This document shows positions 33,564 to 43,486 of a stretch of DNA of 64,000 nt, one piece after another (the first letter of the stretch is position 1; every line of letters begins with the position of its first letter). The position numbers and the translations under genes are program-made. Location of the stretch: positions 6,161,001-6,225,000 of the forward strand of contig NZ_CP125619.1 of assembly GCF_030053115.1 (NCBI RefSeq), in the 5' to 3' direction. Under the pieces are notes generated by a model. It was not told the DNA's origin. It saw only the letters and a list, made by a program, of their open reading frames with translations, and ran no database searches. Source of the stretch: Pseudomonas svalbardensis. GTDB taxonomy: Bacteria > Pseudomonadota > Gammaproteobacteria > Pseudomonadales > Pseudomonadaceae.

Positions 33564-33839
33564 TTACGGATTGACGCTGTCTTTCAACGATTTGCCTGGC
33601 TTGAACGCAACGGTGTTGCTGGCCTTGATTTTGACGGGCTCACCGGTTTGCGGGTTTTTGCCGGTGCGGGCACCGCGATGGCGTTGCAGGAAGGTACCGA
33701 AGCCCACCAGCGTAACGCTGTCCTTGCGGTGCAGAGCGCCGGTGATTTCTTCGAGAACGGCGTTGAGAACGCGGTTGGCCTGCTCTTTGGTGAGGTCTGC
33801 TTTTTCAGCAATTGCAGCGGCGAGTTCTGGTTTACGCAT
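33564..33839 (-). CDS. hupA: HU-family DNA-binding protein
   Basis: The 91-residue protein has the HU layout: an N-terminal helical half (KPELAAAIAEKADLTKEQANRVLNAVLEEI), then GFGTFLQRHRGARTGKNPQTGE with the DNA-inserting RxGxNPxTGE arm, and KIKASNTVAFKPGKSLKD. It compacts and bends DNA as a dimer. Its place beside rubredoxin reductase matches the HU gene called hupA in P. putida; the exact symbol is from memory and the protein should not be confused with other Pseudomonas HU copies. Confidence 0.92.
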   Translation of the reverse strand: MRKPELAAAIAEKADLTKEQANRVLNAVLEEITGALHRKDSVTLVGFGTFLQRHRGARTGKNPQTGEPVKIKASNTVAFKPGKSLKDSVNP

Positions 33840-34031
33840 TAGTGAAGCCCCTTTGACGGTTTTTTGTTGTTATGTCCGTGCTGTTCTCGTTGGAACAGCG
33901 CCCAAAGCGCCGCAGGTGCTCTACTCTGCGGCAGACGGGAGTGAGGATGGCACGCAGCGAAGAGCCGCGCCAGTCTCGGCGCGACCTTTGTATGGGCAAA
34001 AGAGGGGTGATTCCGACAGAACGACCAGTAT

Positions 34032-35180
34032 TTACGCCAGCAGTGCCGGAAGCTCTTTGTTCAGGGCCAGTTTTTCCATCACCGCCGCGCCTGTCAGGGC
34101 ATAACCCAGCAGTTTGCCGCTGGCATCGCGGCACAATACCTTGATGTCCGCGCCCTGCCCTTCGACTGTCCAAACGCCCTCCAAACCCCGTGGTGGCGGT
34201 GAAACCACCAAGGGGCAGACTGGCGTTTTAACGGTGATGGGCATCGGGCCATAACTCACCGCCGTCGGGTTTCCGGCGAGGGTCTGAGCCAGCGCTCTCG
34301 CACAGCTCATGAGGGGCATGACGTACAACAGATTCAGCCCATCGACTTCGGCGCAGTCGCCCAAGGCATAGATGTTGGCGTGGGAGGTTTTCAGGTGGCG
34401 ATCGACCACCACGCCGCGATTGACCTGCACACCGGCCGCAGCCGCCAGATCGATGCGCGGACGCAGACCAATGGCCGACACCACCACGTCGCAAGGGATC
34501 ACCTGGCCATCGGACAGATGCGCTTCCAGTCCGTCAGCAACGCGCTGCAAGCGATTGAGCACCGGCCCGAGGTGGAAGCGTGCGCCCAGGCTTTCCAGCC
34601 CGGCCTGAACCGCAGCGGCCGCCGCCGGGTGCAACAGGGTCGGCATGACCTGCTCGCACGGTGCAACCAGTTGCACCTCGTAGCCGCCAAGGATCAGGTC
34701 GTTGGCGAACTCGCAGCCGATCAGGCCGGCGCCGAGCAGCAACACCCGACGTTTGCCGGCCGCCGCTGCGCGAAAGCGCGCGTAGTCTTCCAGATCGTTG
34801 ATCGGGAAGACTGCGTCAGCCGCATCGCCTTCGACCGGCACTCGCACGGTTTCCGCGCCCCAGGCGAGGATCAGGTCACGGTAAAACACCGCTTCCTCAC
34901 CGATCCACAAGCGCTTGTGGCCAGGGTCGATGCCGCTGATGCGCGTGTGCGTACGCACTTCGGCCTTCAACTGCTCGGCCATGGTGCCGGGTTCGGCCAT
35001 GCTCAGGCCGTCGGCGTCTTTGTTTTTGCCGAAGCCGGTGGAGAGCATCGGCTTGGAGTAGGAGCGTCCGTCATCTGCGGTAATCAGCAGCAGCGGGGTT
35101 TCGCCATCGAGTTTGCGAAACTCCCGAGCCAGGTTGTAGCCAGCCAACCCGGTGCCGACGATCACGACAGGTGCGTTCAT
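34032..35180 (-). CDS. rubB: Rubredoxin-NAD(+) reductase
   Basis: The 382-residue FAD/NAD flavoprotein has an N-terminal dinucleotide fold ([18 protein letters not shown]), a second nucleotide site ([19 protein letters not shown], about 143-161) and the FAD-binding [12 protein letters not shown] motif near 275-290. It passes electrons from NADH to rubredoxin. It lies 20 bp after the rubredoxin gene on the same strand and is in the normal genomic place. These systems serve oxidative stress defence or alkane hydroxylation; no hydroxylase gene is in the window. Confidence 0.92.
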   Translation of the reverse strand: MNAPVVIVGTGLAGYNLAREFRKLDGETPLLLITADDGRSYSKPMLSTGFGKNKDADGLSMAEPGTMAEQLKAEVRTHTRISGIDPGHKRLWIGEEAVFYRDLILAWGAETVRVPVEGDAADAVFPINDLEDYARFRAAAAGKRRVLLLGAGLIGCEFANDLILGGYEVQLVAPCEQVMPTLLHPAAAAAVQAGLESLGARFHLGPVLNRLQRVADGLEAHLSDGQVIPCDVVVSAIGLRPRIDLAAAAGVQVNRGVVVDRHLKTSHANIYALGDCAEVDGLNLLYVMPLMSCARALAQTLAGNPTAVSYGPMPITVKTPVCPLVVSPPPRGLEGVWTVEGQGADIKVLCRDASGKLLGYALTGAAVMEKLALNKELPALLA

Positions 35181-35200
35181 TCCCTACTCCTTCAAATGTC

Positions 35201-35368
35201 TTAGTTAATTTCGATCATTTCGAAATCCATCTTGCCCACGCCGCAGTCCGGGCACAGCCAGTCTTCCGGCACGTCCTGCCATAGGGTGCCCGGCGAAATG
35301 CCGTCATCCGGCCAGCCGTCGGCTTCGTTATAAATCAGGCCGCAGACCACACATTGCCACTTTTTCAT
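35201..35368 (-). CDS. rubA: Rubredoxin
   Basis: The 55-residue protein is a complete rubredoxin: [20 protein letters not shown] and later [17 protein letters not shown] hold the four cysteines that bind one iron (two CxxCG motifs). It is shorter than most gene-finding cut-offs. GAGGAT lies before the ATG. It probably forms an operon with the reductase gene 20 bp downstream. Some Pseudomonas have two rubredoxin genes here; only one is seen. Confidence 0.95.
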   Translation of the reverse strand: MKKWQCVVCGLIYNEADGWPDDGISPGTLWQDVPEDWLCPDCGVGKMDFEMIEIN

Positions 35369-35569
35369 TCACATACATCCTCAGGATTCAGGCTTTTGCC
35401 GGCGCGAACGGTCGATGGTTGGAGCGCTGCCGTCCGGCTCAGGGGCGTTTTGTACTGATCGGGCCCGGCAGATGCAAGCCTGTTCGACGCAATGGCCGGC
35501 CGGATCAATCAAAATCGCAGGCTGACATGGTAAGCTCGCCGCCTCATTTGCTGCCAATAATGACTCACT

Positions 35570-36133
35570 GTGCCGCACTCAAAATCCCCCGCCGCGACCC
35601 CACTTTGGCTCTCTCTAAGCCAACTGACGCCCCTCCCCGACACGACTACGCTCGATTGGCTGTTCGATAAAGGGTCGCTGACCCGGCGCTTGATCCGCCT
35701 GTCGAATGATGGCTTCAGCGTCACGCCGCTGCTCGAAGGCTGGCAATCGCTGCGCGCCGACGAATGTGCTGCGCTGGAGCTGGCCGAAGGCAGCGAGGGC
35801 TGGGTTCGCGAGGTGTATCTGCGCGGCCACGGCGAAGCCTGGGTATTTGCGCGCAGCGTGGCGGCGCGCAGTGCGTTGCAGGGCGACGGATTGCACATGG
35901 ACGAATTGGGCAGCCGCTCCCTGGGCGAATTGCTGTTTTGCGATCAGGCATTTCAACGTCGCGTCATTGAGGTTTGTCACTATCCTCAGGAATGGCTACC
36001 GATGGAGTCCCGGACACCTGAATTGTGGGGCCGTCGCTCGCGTTTCGACCGCGGCGCCTTGAGCGTGCTGGTGGCCGAAATTTTCTTGCCGACCCTGTGG
36101 AACGCCACCCGCGCCCATCCGGAGAATTGCTGA
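35570..36133 (+). CDS. ubiC: Chorismate--pyruvate lyase
   Basis: The 187-residue enzyme makes 4-hydroxybenzoate and pyruvate from chorismate, the first step of ubiquinone synthesis. Conserved blocks are the [12 protein letters not shown] region, [16 protein letters not shown], and the C-terminal [18 protein letters not shown]. The start is a GTG at 35570, since a stop lies three codons upstream in frame and no earlier ATG is available. The stop overlaps the ubiA ATG by one base (TGATG), so the two steps are coupled. Confidence 0.93.
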   Translation: MPHSKSPAATPLWLSLSQLTPLPDTTTLDWLFDKGSLTRRLIRLSNDGFSVTPLLEGWQSLRADECAALELAEGSEGWVREVYLRGHGEAWVFARSVAARSALQGDGLHMDELGSRSLGELLFCDQAFQRRVIEVCHYPQEWLPMESRTPELWGRRSRFDRGALSVLVAEIFLPTLWNATRAHPENC

Positions 36134-37023
36134 TGTACCAGAGCCTGCTCAAGTCCCTGAATCGCTTGAATCCCCGGGCCTGGGATTTCATTCAGTTGAC
36201 GCGCATGGACAAACCGATCGGCATTTATCTGCTGCTGTGGCCGACGTTGTGGGCACTGTGGATCGCCGGCAAAGGTTCACCGTCATTGGCCAACGTGGTG
36301 ATTTTCGTCCTCGGTGTGGTGCTGACCCGCGCTGGCGGCTGCGTGATCAACGACTGGGCGGACCGCAAGGTCGACGGCTACGTGAAACGCACCGAACAGC
36401 GGCCATTGGTGAGCGGCAAGATCAGCTCCAAAGAAGCGCTGGTGTTCTTCGCGCTGCTGATGGGCGTGAGTTTCCTGTTGGTGTTGTGCACCAATGCAGC
36501 AACGGTCTGGCTGTCGTTCGGCGGTTTGGCACTGGCCTTCACTTACCCGTTCATGAAGCGCTACACCTATTACCCGCAAGTGGTGCTGGGCGCGGCGTTC
36601 TCCTGGGGCATGCCGATGGCGTTCACCGCCGAGACCGGTGAACTCCCGGCGGCGGCGTGGTTGCTGTGGATCGCCAATCTGCTGTGGACCGTCGGCTACG
36701 ACACTTATTACGCGATGACCGACCGCGACGACGATTTGAAGATCGGCGTGAAATCCACGGCGATTCTGTTTGGCGAGGCGGACCGGGTGATCATCCTGAT
36801 CCTGCAAGGGCTGGCGCTGGGTTGCCTGCTGCTGGCCGGGTCGAAATTCGAGCTCGGCGGCTGGTTTCACTTGGGATTGCTGGCGGCGGCGGGCTGTTTT
36901 GCGTGGGAGTTCTGGTACACCCGCGGCAAGGACCGGATGCGTTGCTTCAAGGCTTTTTTGCACAACCACTGGGCCGGGTTGGCGATTTTTGTCGGGATTG
37001 TGCTGGATTACGGGTTGCGTTGA
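36133..37023 (+). CDS. ubiA: 4-hydroxybenzoate polyprenyltransferase
   Basis: The 296-residue membrane enzyme joins a polyprenyl chain to 4-hydroxybenzoate. Two Asp-rich motifs bind Mg-diphosphate: NDWADRKVD (73-81) and [12 protein letters not shown] (about 190-201). About eight hydrophobic helices are visible. The ATG is fixed by family length and by overlap with the ubiC stop; a longer frame starts inside ubiC and is not needed. Confidence 0.95.
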   Translation: MYQSLLKSLNRLNPRAWDFIQLTRMDKPIGIYLLLWPTLWALWIAGKGSPSLANVVIFVLGVVLTRAGGCVINDWADRKVDGYVKRTEQRPLVSGKISSKEALVFFALLMGVSFLLVLCTNAATVWLSFGGLALAFTYPFMKRYTYYPQVVLGAAFSWGMPMAFTAETGELPAAAWLLWIANLLWTVGYDTYYAMTDRDDDLKIGVKSTAILFGEADRVIILILQGLALGCLLLAGSKFELGGWFHLGLLAAAGCFAWEFWYTRGKDRMRCFKAFLHNHWAGLAIFVGIVLDYGLR

Positions 37024-37026
37024 ATC

Positions 37027-37055
37027 AAACCTGCTCCCGGCATGGGGGCAGGTTT
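37027..37055 (+). terminator. Hairpin after ubiA
   Basis: AAACCTGC (37027-37034) pairs with GCAGGTTT (37048-37055), and TCCC pairs with GGGG inside it, giving a 12-bp stem with loop GGCAT. The following T-run is short. It also lies at the end of the convergent gene at 37073. Confidence 0.6.
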
Positions 37056-37072
37056 GCGGTTTCTGGACTCGC

Positions 37073-37465
37073 TTACTTCTTCGGTCCGGTATTGGTGATG
37101 ACGTGCCAGACGTCCTTCATTTTGTCGCCTACCATGTCACCGGGTTTTTTGTCATTCACGAACGTGTAAAGCGGTTTACCGTCGTAGGCATATTGACTCG
37201 TGCCGTCATCGCGCTTGATAACGCTCCACTTGCCTTCGGCCTTTGCACCCGCCGGAGCCATCATTGGCGGCCAGTTCTTGGCACAATCATCGTTACACAT
37301 TGACTTGCCGCCAGCATCCTTGTCGAACGTGTACACCGTCATACCCTTATGATCGACCATCATCCCGTCTTTCATCATTGCTGGCTCAGCCGCGAAGGCC
37401 ATCGATGGCAACGCCAGGGCCGCCGTCAGCATCAGAGCCTTGATGGATTGCGAGTATCGCTTCAT
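37073..37465 (-). CDS. Exported COG4315-type repeat protein (lipoprotein_15 family)
   Basis: The 130-residue protein starts with a signal peptide (MKRYSQSIKALMLTAALALP then SMAFA) and has two copies of the family repeat: GMTVYTFDKDAGGKSMCNDDC with NWPPMMAP, and GKPLYTFVNDKKPGDMVGD with VWHV. Such proteins are secreted and poorly understood; a role at the envelope under stress is sometimes suggested. No lipobox is present. It lies between ubiA and phoB, pointing away from phoB, whose Pho box is in the shared gap. Confidence 0.85.
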   Translation of the reverse strand: MKRYSQSIKALMLTAALALPSMAFAAEPAMMKDGMMVDHKGMTVYTFDKDAGGKSMCNDDCAKNWPPMMAPAGAKAEGKWSVIKRDDGTSQYAYDGKPLYTFVNDKKPGDMVGDKMKDVWHVITNTGPKK

Positions 37466-37546
37466 GGAAACCTTCCTTTTGTGGTTGTCAGGATTCGGAA
37501 TTAAAGCTTAGTTCAGGATCACAACAATCGCAGGGCGACTAAAATA

Positions 37547-37564
37547 CTGTCACACGACTGCAAT
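37547..37564 (+). promoter_or_regulatory. Pho box before phoB
   Basis: CTGTCAC-ACGA-CTGCAAT matches the PhoB consensus of two CTGTCAT repeats four bases apart. It ends 54 bp before the phoB start, so phoB is probably autoregulated when phosphate is low. Confidence 0.75.
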
Positions 37565-37618
37565 AATTCCGTTATCTAATGCGGCGCAAGACAGTTAAAT
37601 GACAAGAGGATTAAAGGC

Positions 37619-38308
37619 ATGGTTGGCAGGAGCATTCTGATCGTCGACGACGAAGCGCCCATTCGCGAAATGATCGCCGTTGCGTTGGAAATGGCCGGCT
37701 ATGACTGCCTGGAGGCTGAGAACTCGCAGCAGGCCCACGCCATCATTGTCGACCGCAAGCCGGACCTGATCCTGCTCGACTGGATGCTGCCCGGCACCTC
37801 CGGCATCGAGCTGGCCCGACGCCTCAAGCGCGATGAGCTGACCGGGGACATCCCGATCATCATGCTCACCGCCAAGGGTGAAGAGGACAACAAGATCCAG
37901 GGCCTGGAAGTCGGCGCCGATGACTACATCACCAAGCCTTTTTCCCCACGTGAGCTGGTGGCGCGCCTGAAGGCCGTGCTGCGCCGCGCCGGCCCTACCG
38001 ATGGCGAGACGCCGATCGAAGTCGGTGGTCTGCTGCTGGATCCGATCAGCCACCGCGTGACCATCGACGGCAAACCCGCCGAGATGGGCCCGACCGAATA
38101 CCGCCTGCTGCAATTCTTCATGACCCACCAGGAACGTGCCTACACCCGCGGCCAGTTGCTGGATCAGGTCTGGGGCGGCAACGTTTATGTCGAAGAGCGC
38201 ACCGTCGACGTGCACATCCGCCGCCTGCGCAAAGCCCTCGGCGATGCTTACGAAAATCTGGTACAAACCGTGCGCGGCACCGGCTACCGGTTCTCCACCA
38301 AGGCCTGA
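37619..38308 (+). CDS. phoB: Phosphate response regulator PhoB
   Basis: The 229-residue protein has a receiver domain ([15 protein letters not shown], phosphorylated Asp 54 in [10 protein letters not shown], Lys in YITKPF) and a winged-helix domain ([15 protein letters not shown] ... [21 protein letters not shown]). It activates the Pho regulon after phosphorylation by PhoR. A Pho box lies upstream. It is followed 45 bp later by phoR. Confidence 0.97.
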   Translation: MVGRSILIVDDEAPIREMIAVALEMAGYDCLEAENSQQAHAIIVDRKPDLILLDWMLPGTSGIELARRLKRDELTGDIPIIMLTAKGEEDNKIQGLEVGADDYITKPFSPRELVARLKAVLRRAGPTDGETPIEVGGLLLDPISHRVTIDGKPAEMGPTEYRLLQFFMTHQERAYTRGQLLDQVWGGNVYVEERTVDVHIRRLRKALGDAYENLVQTVRGTGYRFSTKA

Positions 38309-38353
38309 TCCGGACCTTTCCCGCACGACAAGCTGACAAGGACGCGCGCTCAA

Positions 38354-39676
38354 GTGAACCAAAACTGGCATGGCACCCTGATCCGCCACATGCTTTTGCT
38401 GGTGACCGGTTGCCTGGTGATCGGCCTGATTACCGGCTACTACGGCTGGAGCCTCGCCGCGGGCCTGGGCCTTTACCTGGCCTGGACCCTCAAGCAATTG
38501 CTGCGACTGCACGAATGGCTGCGCCTGCACAAACCCGAGGAAGCACCGCCCGATGGCTATGGTCTGTGGGGCGAAGTGTTCGACAGCATCTACCACCTGC
38601 AACGTCGCGACCAACGTGTGCGTGGGCGCCTGCAAGCAGTAATCGACCGGGTCCAGGAGTCGACTGCCGCGCTGAAAGACGCAGTGATCATGCTCGACAG
38701 CGACGGCAACCTCGAATGGTGGAACCGCGCCGCCGAAACTCTGCTCGGCCTCAAAACCCCGCAAGACAGCGGCCAACCGGTGACCAATCTCGTACGCCAT
38801 CCACGCTTCAAGGAATACTTCGAACAGGACAGCTACGCCGAGCCGCTGGAAATTCCGTCACCGATCAATGATCGTCTGCGCATTCAGCTGTACATCACCC
38901 GCTACGGCAACAACGAACACTTGATGCTGGTGCGCGACGTGACGCGCATCCATCAACTGGAACAGATGCGCAAAGACTTCATCGCCAACGTCTCCCATGA
39001 ACTGCGTACGCCGTTGACGGTGATCTGCGGCTACCTGGAAACCCTGCTCGACAACGTCGAGGACGTGAACCCGCGCTGGTCCCGTGCCCTGCAACAGATG
39101 CAGCAGCAAGGCGGACGCATGCAAACGCTGCTCAACGACTTGCTGCTGTTAGCCAAACTGGAAGCCACCGATTACCCGTCGGACAACCAGCCGGTGGCCA
39201 TCGACGGCTTACTGCAATCGATCAAGAGCGACGCTCAGCAGTTGTCTGCTCAGCGCAATCAGAAGATCACCCTGGAAGCCGACCCGACGATTCTGCTCAA
39301 GGGCAGCGAAGCCGAGTTGCGCAGCGCGTTTTCCAATCTGGTGTTCAACGCGGTGAAATACACCCCGGCCGAGGGCAATATCCGCATTCGCTGGTGGGGT
39401 GATGAGCAAGGCGCACACTTGAGTGTGCAGGACTCCGGCATCGGCATCGACAGCAAGCACTTGCCGCGCCTGACCGAACGCTTCTATCGCGTCGACTCCA
39501 GCCGCAATTCCAACACCGGCGGTACGGGGCTCGGCCTGGCAATCGTCAAACACGTGCTGCTGCGCCACCGCGCGCGGATGGAAATCAGCAGTATGCCGGG
39601 CCATGGCAGCACCTTTACCTGCCATTTTGCGCCGGCCCAGGTCACAAAATCCCGGGTCATCAGCGCCACCGACTGA
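38354..39676 (+). CDS. phoR: Phosphate sensor histidine kinase PhoR
   Basis: The 440-residue protein has two N-terminal membrane segments (HMLLLVTGCLVIGLITGYYG ... LAAGLGLYLAW), a PAS domain (VIMLDSDGNLEWWNRAAETLLGL), the H box NVSHELRTPLTVI and ATP-binding motifs (NLVFNAVKYT, DSGIGI, GGTGLGLAIV). There is no large periplasmic domain, as usual for PhoR, which is controlled through PhoU and Pst. The start is a GTG 45 bp after phoB; an extra start further in is possible. Confidence 0.95.
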   Translation: MNQNWHGTLIRHMLLLVTGCLVIGLITGYYGWSLAAGLGLYLAWTLKQLLRLHEWLRLHKPEEAPPDGYGLWGEVFDSIYHLQRRDQRVRGRLQAVIDRVQESTAALKDAVIMLDSDGNLEWWNRAAETLLGLKTPQDSGQPVTNLVRHPRFKEYFEQDSYAEPLEIPSPINDRLRIQLYITRYGNNEHLMLVRDVTRIHQLEQMRKDFIANVSHELRTPLTVICGYLETLLDNVEDVNPRWSRALQQMQQQGGRMQTLLNDLLLLAKLEATDYPSDNQPVAIDGLLQSIKSDAQQLSAQRNQKITLEADPTILLKGSEAELRSAFSNLVFNAVKYTPAEGNIRIRWWGDEQGAHLSVQDSGIGIDSKHLPRLTERFYRVDSSRNSNTGGTGLGLAIVKHVLLRHRARMEISSMPGHGSTFTCHFAPAQVTKSRVISATD

Positions 39677-39799
39677 TACCGGCCGGCACGCGCCACTGGT
39701 CAATCACTTGGTCAGCCGCTACATTGGCTGACTTGTGCCTGCCCTTCAGGCGCACTTTTTTCTTTCCTTTCGAATATACGGAACCCGCAAAACTCCATC

Positions 39800-41140
39800 A
39801 TGGACCCTTCCCCTGGCTTGACCCTCGCGACACTCTTCGCCGATTTCGGCATGATTCTTTTTGCTCTGATCCTGGTTTTGCTCAACGGCTTTTTCGTTGC
39901 GGCGGAATTTGCCATGGTCAAATTGCGCTCGACCCGGGTCGAAGCCATCGCTGAAAAAAACGGCTGGCGCGGACACATCCTGCGCACCGTTCACAGTCAG
40001 CTCGATGCTTACCTGTCAGCGTGCCAGCTGGGTATCACCCTCGCCTCCCTGGGCCTTGGCTGGGTCGGTGAGCCGGCGTTCGCCCATATTCTCGAGCCGG
40101 TACTGAGCGCTGTCGGCGTAGAGTCCGCCGAAGTGATCAAAGGCGTGTCGTTCTTCACGGCGTTCTTTATCATTTCGTACCTGCACATCGTGGTCGGCGA
40201 ACTGGCCCCGAAATCCTGGGCCATCCGCAAACCCGAGTTGCTATCGCTCTGGACCGCCGTGCCGCTGTACCTGTTCTACTGGGCCATGTACCCGGCCATT
40301 TACCTGCTCAACGCCAGCGCCAACACGATCCTGCGGATCGCCGGCCAAGGTGAACCCGGCCCTCATCACGAGCACCATTACAGCCGTGAAGAACTGAAAC
40401 TGATCCTGCACTCCAGCCGTGGCCAGGACCCGAGCGACCAAGGCATGCGCGTTTTGGCCTCGGCGGTGGAAATGGGCGAACTGGAAGTGGTCGACTGGGC
40501 CAACTCCCGGGAAGACCTGGTGACCCTGGAGTTCAATGCGCCGCTGAAGGAAATCCTGGCGATGTTCCGTCGCCACAAGTTCAGCCGTTATCCGGTATAC
40601 GACAGCGATACCCAGGAGTTTGTCGGCCTGCTGCACATCAAGGATCTGCTGCTGGAACTGGCAGCCCTGGACCACATTCCCGAGTCGTTCAACCTCGCCG
40701 AACTGACCCGGCCGCTGGAGCGCGTTTCGCGCCATATGCCGCTGTCGCAATTGCTGGAGCAGTTCCGCAAGGGCGGCTCGCACTTCGCCCTGGTCGAAGA
40801 AGCCGACGGCAACATCATCGGCTACCTGACCATGGAAGACGTGTTGGAGGTACTGGTCGGCGACATTCAGGACGAACACCGCAAGGCTGAGCGCGGGATC
40901 CTCGCGTACCAGCCGGGCAAGCTGCTGGTGCGTGGTGATACGCCGCTGTTCAAGGTCGAACGCCTGCTGGGCATCGACCTGGACCACATCGAAGCCGAAA
41001 CCCTCGCCGGGCTGGTCTACGAAACCCTGAAACGGGTGCCGGAAGAGGAAGAGGTGCTGGAAGTCGAAGGCTTGCGGATCATCATCAAGAAGATGAAAGG
41101 GCCGAAGATTATTCTGGCCAAGGTGTTGATGCTGGATTAA
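39800..41140 (+). CDS. CNNM/CBS-domain membrane protein (hemolysin C-related)
   Basis: The 446-residue protein has an N-terminal CNNM (DUF21) domain with several membrane helices (residues 1-190), a pair of CBS domains (around 215-340, including FRRHKFSRYPVYDSDTQEFVG) and a C-terminal CorC/HlyC domain. Family members are linked to magnesium or cobalt handling and are often mis-named haemolysins. It follows phoR as in other Pseudomonas. A Pho dependence is not evident from the sequence. Confidence 0.9.
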   Translation: MDPSPGLTLATLFADFGMILFALILVLLNGFFVAAEFAMVKLRSTRVEAIAEKNGWRGHILRTVHSQLDAYLSACQLGITLASLGLGWVGEPAFAHILEPVLSAVGVESAEVIKGVSFFTAFFIISYLHIVVGELAPKSWAIRKPELLSLWTAVPLYLFYWAMYPAIYLLNASANTILRIAGQGEPGPHHEHHYSREELKLILHSSRGQDPSDQGMRVLASAVEMGELEVVDWANSREDLVTLEFNAPLKEILAMFRRHKFSRYPVYDSDTQEFVGLLHIKDLLLELAALDHIPESFNLAELTRPLERVSRHMPLSQLLEQFRKGGSHFALVEEADGNIIGYLTMEDVLEVLVGDIQDEHRKAERGILAYQPGKLLVRGDTPLFKVERLLGIDLDHIEAETLAGLVYETLKRVPEEEEVLEVEGLRIIIKKMKGPKIILAKVLMLD

Positions 41141-41166
41141 CAGGCAGATCCAGAACTGCGTCGATC

Positions 41167-41234
41167 CCTTCGCGAGCAGGCTCGCTCCCACAGGTTTTGC
41201 ACAGACCTTGTGGGAGCGGGCTTGCTCGCGAAGG
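41167..41234. repeat. REP pair (GTGGGAGCGAGC class)
   Basis: CCTTCGCGAGCAGGCTCGCT and its reverse complement (with one change) flank a short spacer. It lies just after the CNNM gene stop and converges on the next gene. Confidence 0.9.
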
Positions 41235-41253
41235 CGTCAGAACAGGCAACACC

Positions 41254-42156
41254 TCACTGTTTACCGAGCGCAAAGTTCGGCAGGCTGCCCACCGGTTGAT
41301 TGAACTGGTACGGGATCGACACCAGCCCCAACCCGGTATTGCGCTGCACCACGAAATGCAGGTGCGGCCCGCTGCTGTTGCCGGTATTGCCCGACAAGGC
41401 CAGCGGACTCCCCACCGACACTCGTTGCCCCTCTCGAACGCTCACCGAACCTTGCTTAAGGTGCAGGTACACGCCCATGGTCCCGTCATTGTGCAGCACC
41501 CGCACGAAATTGCCCGACGGATCGGTGCCGCGCCCGGTCTGGGTATTCTCGGTTTTCACCACCACACCGCCACGCGCCGCGATGATCGGCGTGCCTTCGG
41601 GCATGGCGATGTCCATGGCGTAGCGGTTCTTTGGACCGAAGTGGCTGTATTGACCGTTGGCGCCCTGACTCAGCCGAAACGGTCCACCGCGCCAGGGCAA
41701 CGGGTATCGATAGGCCATGGCGGCCCCTGAGGGGTCGCCCAGGGAGTATTCAAATTTTGGGGTGTACGCGAGCGGTCTTTCGGGCCGCGTGGCTGTGAGC
41801 AGCGCCAGACGAATACTGCTGCGTGCCGGCATCACCCGGCGGATCGGTCGGCTCGGCGCACCACTGACGTTTTTCAGCCCGCCGAAGCTCAACTCGATTT
41901 CTACCGGCGCATACAGGTCATTGCGCACGTAAACGCTGTCTACGCCCTTCTTCTTCGTGATGACGACGTACACCTGGCGCTCAAGATTCTCGACCATGCG
42001 ATCACGAAAAACGAACACCTTGGAGCCTGTCGTGGGGCGGTCGCTGTAGGAGACCACGCCATTGGTGTCGGTGGACTTGTAGATCGTCATGGCCATCGCC
42101 GAGGCGGATGCCATGAACAGACCGCAGAAAAACAGCAGGCGCGCGAGCATGGGCAA
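41254..42156 (-). CDS. Exported M23 family peptidase
   Basis: The 300-residue protein has a signal peptide (MPMLARLLFFCGLFMASASAMA), a short DUF4124-like stretch (TIYKSTDTNGVVSYSDRP) and a C-terminal M23 domain. The zinc and catalytic motifs are intact in the canonical pattern: NRYAMDIAMPEG, GVYLHLKQG and GPHLHFVVQ. The initial His of the HxxxD motif reads as NRYAMD here, so the first ligand is replaced by Asn, as in a subset of the family. It probably cuts or binds peptidoglycan in the periplasm. Confidence 0.85.
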   Translation of the reverse strand: MPMLARLLFFCGLFMASASAMAMTIYKSTDTNGVVSYSDRPTTGSKVFVFRDRMVENLERQVYVVITKKKGVDSVYVRNDLYAPVEIELSFGGLKNVSGAPSRPIRRVMPARSSIRLALLTATRPERPLAYTPKFEYSLGDPSGAAMAYRYPLPWRGGPFRLSQGANGQYSHFGPKNRYAMDIAMPEGTPIIAARGGVVVKTENTQTGRGTDPSGNFVRVLHNDGTMGVYLHLKQGSVSVREGQRVSVGSPLALSGNTGNSSGPHLHFVVQRNTGLGLVSIPYQFNQPVGSLPNFALGKQ

Positions 42157-42265
42157 AATTCTGTCGAGTAAGGCCTGGGTAGGAGCCTAGCAGCTGCAAT
42201 GGACCCGGGTAGTCGGCAGATGTTTCAAAATGGGCCGTTCAGCGGATGTGCGGTGAATTTGATGG

Positions 42266-42350
42266 CCCCTTCGCGAGCAGGCTCGCTCCCACATTGGAAT
42301 GCATTTCAAATGTGGGAGCGACGGTGCGACGATACGACCTGCTCGCGGCC
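42266..42350. repeat. REP pair, partly degenerate
   Basis: The left arm is CCCTTCGCGAGCAGGCTCGC; the right arm keeps TGTGGGAGCGA and CTGCTCGCG but is interrupted by an insertion. It lies between two minus-strand genes. Confidence 0.8.
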
Positions 42351-42368
42351 TAACAGACGATACCGAAC

Positions 42369-43319
42369 TTAAGCGCCGGGTATGAAATGCTTCTGCGCCG
42401 TACCCCGTGCTATCAACCGCGAGATGTAATCGAGCTTCTGCGCATCCTGGTCGACGAAGCGGAAGGTCAGTTGCAGCCAGTCGCTGTCGGGCTTCGGCTC
42501 GTGGGCGACGATGGCGTGCAGGTAGCCGTTCAGACGGGCGGTTTCGGCGTTATCGCCCTGCTCCAGGTCGAGCACGGCGCTGTCGAGCACTTGCGGCAGG
42601 GTGTCGGTGCGTTTCACCACCAGCAAGGCTTCCTTGAGACTCAAGGCCTTGATCACACATTGCTGAATGCCGTTCGGCAGGCGCAATTGGCCCTGGCCAC
42701 GACCGCCCGTTGGCGCTGCGGAGGACGCTGGAGGCTTGATCGGCGGGCTGTTGAGCAGACCGCGAGACGGAGCAGCCGCCGGGGCCGGCGCGGCGGCGAC
42801 AGGTTTGGCGAACGGGTTGACCGGCGCCGCGGCGGGTGCGACCACGGCAGCCTTGCCGCCGGTCAATGCGCTCAGGGAGTCGTTGCCGAACGCCGAGTTC
42901 ATTTTGGTCGGAGCACTGTTCATCAAGGTGTCGAGCTTGCCCACCTTGTTCAGGGCCTGCTTGACCTTGGTCAGCAGTTGCTCGTTGGTGAACGGCTTGC
43001 TGACGTAACCCGAAACCCCGGCCTGGATCGCCTGAACGACGTTCTCTTTATCGCCTCGGCTGGTCACCATCACAAACGGCATGGTCTTGAGGTTGTCCTG
43101 CTCGCGGCACCAGGTCAGCAATTCCAGGCCGGACATTTCCGGCATTTCCCAGTCGCACAGGACCAGGTCGAACGCTTCCCGCGCCAGCAAGGCCTGAGCC
43201 TTCTTGCCGTTGACCGCATCTTCGATCCGGATACCCGGGAAGTAGTTGCGCAAGCACTTCTTCACCAGGTCACGAATGAACGACGCGTCGTCCACGACCA
43301 ACACACTGACCTTACTCAT
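42369..43319 (-). CDS. Response regulator with an atypical output domain
   Basis: The 316-residue protein has a CheY-like receiver (SVLVVDDASFIRDLVKKCL, Asp in LVLCDWEMPEMSG, Lys in YVSKPF), a proline- and alanine-rich linker (about 150-205), and a C-terminal domain starting GRGQGQLRLPNGIQQCVIKALSLKEALLVVKRTD. That last part recalls a PilZ-like or unknown signalling fold and has no DNA-binding motif. The gene occupies the usual place near phoU in Pseudomonas. Its kinase partner is not known. Confidence 0.82.
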   Translation of the reverse strand: MSKVSVLVVDDASFIRDLVKKCLRNYFPGIRIEDAVNGKKAQALLAREAFDLVLCDWEMPEMSGLELLTWCREQDNLKTMPFVMVTSRGDKENVVQAIQAGVSGYVSKPFTNEQLLTKVKQALNKVGKLDTLMNSAPTKMNSAFGNDSLSALTGGKAAVVAPAAAPVNPFAKPVAAAPAPAAAPSRGLLNSPPIKPPASSAAPTGGRGQGQLRLPNGIQQCVIKALSLKEALLVVKRTDTLPQVLDSAVLDLEQGDNAETARLNGYLHAIVAHEPKPDSDWLQLTFRFVDQDAQKLDYISRLIARGTAQKHFIPGA

Positions 43320-43448
43320 CCATCACCCCTTTAAAAAATCCCGGCAAGCATACCGCTTTGCTGATGGCACATTGCCAAAAACCTTCAGTCACGCCGGGAC
43401 TTTTCGTTCGCGGGTGCTGCTTTCAAATTCATAAACCACAAACAAAAA

Positions 43449-43470
43449 CGCCCGGCCAAAAGGCCGGGCG
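43449..43470 (-). terminator. Terminator of the pst-phoU operon
   Basis: CGCCCGGCC and GGCCGGGCG with loop AAAA form a 9-bp GC stem. Read on the minus strand it is followed by TTTTTGTTTG. It lies 16 bp after the phoU stop. Confidence 0.9.
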
Positions 43471-43486
43471 CTTTTCTCAGGCAATC